Assembly (NCBI GenBank): GCA_023387775.1
Contig: JAEWHN010000390.1
Coordinates: 1-16,267 of the forward strand
Length of the DNA: 16,267 nt
Direction: 5' to 3'
From: Pseudomonadota bacterium
GTDB taxonomy: Bacteria; Pseudomonadota; Alphaproteobacteria; Rhizobiales; Rhizobiaceae
This document shows, in pieces, positions 14,465 to 16,267 of this stretch. The position numbers were made by a program, and so were the translations under genes. Position 1 is the stretch's first letter. The number at the start of each line of letters is the position of its first letter. The notes beneath the pieces were generated by a model. It had not been told where the DNA came from. It saw nothing but the letters and a program-made list of their open reading frames with translations, and ran no database searches.

Positions 14465-14484
14465 GTGCGTCCGTTCGGATGCAC
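14465..14484 (+). repeat. Short hairpin downstream of the desuccinylase-like gene
   Basis: GTGCGTCC and GGATGCAC pair over 8 bp (one G-U) with a GTTC loop, 6 nt after the stop codon. It is followed by ACAAAGGACGATCTGGCACTT, not a U-run. It looks like the first unit of a composite intergenic repeat and may mark the transcript end. Confidence 0.45.
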
Positions 14485-14508
14485 AAAGGACGATCTGGCA
14501 CTTTGAAC

Positions 14509-14554
14509 GAGCATCGGAATATTCTGGAAACCGGATTCCACTTTCGGATGCTCC
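14509..14554 (+). repeat. Short interspersed repeat, copy 2, with terminal inverted arms
   Basis: Arms GAGCATC (14509-14515) and GATGCTC (14547-14553) enclose a GGAAACCGGATTCC core related to the repeat at 13334-13365. The whole forms an imperfect 45-bp palindrome. This two-copy family flanks the desuccinylase-like gene on both sides. Confidence 0.6.
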
Positions 14555-14561
14555 AACCGGC

Positions 14562-14600
14562 AAAAAAATCCCCCGCGCGAGGGGCTTTTTCGCGCGGGGG
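14562..14600 (-). terminator. Strong intrinsic terminator of the ABC transporter operon, with nested plus-strand terminator
   Basis: On the minus strand a perfect 10-bp GC stem (CCCCCGCGCG / CGCGCGGGGG, 11-nt loop) is followed at once by A and seven T. This is a textbook rho-independent terminator starting 11 nt past the ATPase stop. On the plus strand the inner part (CCCC-GCGCGA-GGGG then CTTTTT) forms a second hairpin preceded by an A-run. The site can therefore also stop transcripts from the desuccinylase-like gene. Confidence 0.88.
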
Positions 14601-14611
14601 AACAAATGTTT

Positions 14612-15691
14612 TTAGCCGGCGTGGCGCAGGCTGATGCCGCTGGCGCGGTCGAACAGCACCACCTTCTTCGGGTTCCAGGCAAAGCGCACGGCCTCCTCCA
14701 TCGCCACATCGGTGCGCGCAGGCACGGTGGCGTGCAGCATAGCGTTGCCCACCCGCAGCGTCAGGATCTTTTCCACGCCGTGATTTTCCACGTCATGCAC
14801 CCTGGCCTCGACCGGCGCGCCGGATTCCAGATGCAGGTCCTCCGGGCGGATGCCGAAGGTAAGCCCGCGCCCGTCGGGCGCAAGGGCGGCCGCGCCGTCA
14901 TAGGGCAGCGCGAAGCCCGACGCCGCCATCACCGCGCGGCCGCCCCGCAGCTCGCCGTCGAGGAGGTTCATGGGCGGCGAGCCGACTGAACGCGCAACAA
15001 AAGTGTTGAGCGGGTTGTTGTAGATTTCGTGCGGCGTGCCGGTCTGGACCAGGCGGCCCTCGTTGAGGACGCCGATCTTGTCGCCCATCGACATCGCCTC
15101 GATCTGGTCGTGGGTGACGAACAGGAAGGTCGCGCCGAGATTGACCTGCAGGTTCTTCAGCTCGGTGCGCAGCGCCTCGCGCAGCTTGGCGTCGAGCGCC
15201 GACAGCGGCTCGTCCATGAGGAAGACGCGCGGCTGGCGCACGATGGCGCGGCCGATGGAGACGCGCTGCATCTCGCCGCCGGAGAGCCGGTCGGTCTTGC
15301 GGTCGAGCAGGTGCTCGATGCGCAAGGTTTTGGCCACGCGCGCCACGCGCTCGTCGATCTCGGCCTGGTCGAGGCGGCGGATTTTCGGCTTGAGTGGAAA
15401 CTCGAGGTTCTCGCGCACCGTGTAGCGCGGATAGAGCGAATATTGCTGCAGCACCAGCGCAACGTCGCGCTCGGCCGCGCCCCAGGCGCCGACATCGGCG
15501 CCGTCGATGAAGACCTGGCCGGCGTCGGGCCTTTCCAGCCCGGCGATGACGCGCAGCGTGGTGGTCTTGCCCGCCCCCGTCTGGCCGAGCAGGACGAAGA
15601 ACTCGCCATCGGCGATTTCGAGGTCGAGGCCCTTCAGCGCGACATGGGCGCCGAATTTCTTGACGATGTTTTCGAGCCGGATGTGGGCCAT
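14612..15691 (-). CDS. Sugar-type (CUT1) ABC transporter ATP-binding protein, UgpC/MalK-like
   Basis: Cytoplasmic ATPase energising import of a sugar or polyol-type solute. All nucleotide-binding motifs are intact: Walker A GQTGAGKTT (36-44), Q-loop LQQYSLYP (81-88), signature LSGGEMQRVSIGRA (136-149), Walker B VFLMDEP (156-162), D-loop SALD and H-loop H194 in FVTHDQ. Residues from about 240 on form the MalK-type regulatory TOBE/OB domain, including LTFGIRPEDLHLESG. The length of 359 aa is normal. The Walker A sequence differs from the common GPSGCGKST of this family. The start ATG follows AGGAG at a long spacing. It lies 50 nt after the stop of another ATPase gene of the same family, and the strong terminator follows, so it is the last gene of the operon. 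Confidence 0.95.
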   Translation of the reverse strand: MAHIRLENIVKKFGAHVALKGLDLEIADGEFFVLLGQTGAGKTTTLRVIAGLERPDAGQVFIDGADVGAWGAAERDVALVLQQYSLYPRYTVRENLEFPLKPKIRRLDQAEIDERVARVAKTLRIEHLLDRKTDRLSGGEMQRVSIGRAIVRQPRVFLMDEPLSALDAKLREALRTELKNLQVNLGATFLFVTHDQIEAMSMGDKIGVLNEGRLVQTGTPHEIYNNPLNTFVARSVGSPPMNLLDGELRGGRAVMAASGFALPYDGAAALAPDGRGLTFGIRPEDLHLESGAPVEARVHDVENHGVEKILTLRVGNAMLHATVPARTDVAMEEAVRFAWNPKKVVLFDRASGISLRHAG

Positions 15692-15741
15692 GGGTCAGGC
15701 TCGCTCCTGATCGACATCAACCGAACGGCGAAGCACCCTCA

Positions 15742-16267
15742 TCACAACCTCACCCCCAGCGAGTTGCCGCTTCTGGTGTCGAAGAAATGCGCCTGCGCCG
15801 GGTCGAGGCGGGCGAAGACCCGCGCCCCGGCATGGGCGACAAAGCCGCTCCGGGTGCGAGCGCGCAGTGTCTGCGAGCCGACCTTGAGGTCGACGATGTC
15901 ATAGGCGCCGAGCGGCTCAATGAGCTCGGCCTGGACAGGCAGAAAACCGTCATGCGCCTCGTGCCGGACGATGACGCCCTCGGGCCGGATGCCCAGCGCC
16001 AGGCTGCCATTGGCGGCTTTCAGGCCGTCGAGCCGGCCGAGCAGCTCGGCGGGGAACAAAAAACCCTGCGGCGCGCCTTCGACGGTGACGCGGGCGTGGC
16101 CGCCTTCTGACGACACCGAGGCCGACACGACGTTCATGACCGGGCTGCCGACGAACTGCGCCACGAACAGATTGGCCGGATAGGCATAGACCTCGGCCGG
16201 GCTGCCGATCTGCTGCAGCACGCCCTCATGCATGATGACAATGCGGTCGGCGAGGCTCATCGCCTCG
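15742..16267 (-). CDS. Second CUT1 ABC transporter ATP-binding protein (partial, N-terminal part off window)
   Basis: Only the C-terminal part of about 174 residues is in the window; the nucleotide-binding motifs lie beyond the right edge. The visible part starts in the post-H-loop segment EAMSLADRIVIMHEGVLQQ, continues with GSPAEVYAYPANLFVAQFVGSPVMN, and then a TOBE/OB regulatory domain containing LALGIRPEGVIV. This is the standard UgpC/MalK ending. The gene reads straight off the window in frame. The ATG at 16260 is internal (a Met after Glu-Ala), not the start. It precedes the intact ATPase gene by 50 nt on the same strand. A pair of ATPases suggests a heterodimeric ATPase set, as in some rhizobial polyol or glycerol importers; the substrate is unknown. 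Confidence 0.92.
   Translation of the reverse strand, partial: EAMSLADRIVIMHEGVLQQIGSPAEVYAYPANLFVAQFVGSPVMNVVSASVSSEGGHARVTVEGAPQGFLFPAELLGRLDGLKAANGSLALGIRPEGVIVRHEAHDGFLPVQAELIEPLGAYDIVDLKVGSQTLRARTRSGFVAHAGARVFARLDPAQAHFFDTRSGNSLGVRL

Overview
The window reads as chromosomal DNA of a GC-rich alphaproteobacterium, most likely a Mesorhizobium-like member of the Rhizobiales. This rests on the GC-rich coding sequence, the rhizobial form of Zur, the cobalamin riboswitch plus TonB receptor arrangement, the mix of sugar-catabolism families, and short intergenic repeats that resemble repeats I recall from rhizobial genomes. The genus is an inference and no database was consulted.

Region 1 (1-4045, minus strand) is a corrinoid (vitamin B12) uptake operon. 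In transcription order it holds a cobalamin riboswitch (about 4032-3845), a BtuB-like TonB-dependent receptor, a periplasmic BtuF-like binding protein, and a FecCD/BtuC-type permease that runs off the left edge. The permease start overlaps the binding-protein stop by 4 bases. An ATPase subunit would be expected just outside the window. Region 2 (4163-4567, minus) is a zinc uptake regulator, Zur, standing alone between the B12 operon and a 30-bp perfect palindrome.

Region 3 (4666-11221) is a divergent sugar or acid-sugar catabolic locus. Leftward it encodes a TIM-barrel sugar isomerase-like protein and a Gfo/Idh/MocA oxidoreductase. Rightward it encodes a ketose 3-epimerase-like TIM-barrel protein, a mandelate racemase/enolase-superfamily dehydratase-like enzyme, a FadR-type GntR regulator and a 2-hydroxyacid dehydrogenase. 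The 379-bp divergent intergenic region carries two perfect matches to the FadR-family operator core (TNGTNNNACNA), spaced 180 bp apart, which makes autoregulated, substrate-inducible control of both arms the simplest model. The substrate cannot be read from the sequence. The enzyme set fits oxidation, isomerisation, dehydration and reduction of a sugar or sugar acid.

Region 4 (11222-11930) is a gene-free stretch of about 700 bp made of related intergenic repeats: two direct copies of about 94 bp, one inverted partial copy and an 85-bp-period tandem duplication. Region 5 (11931-14458) is a divergent pair: an amidase-signature hydrolase (minus) and a succinylglutamate desuccinylase/aspartoacylase-like zinc hydrolase (plus). 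Region 6 (14561-16267, minus) is the distal end of a sugar-type (CUT1) ABC transporter operon. It has two tandem UgpC/MalK-type ATPase genes, the first truncated by the window edge, and ends in a strong terminator. Permeases and the binding protein would lie beyond the right edge.
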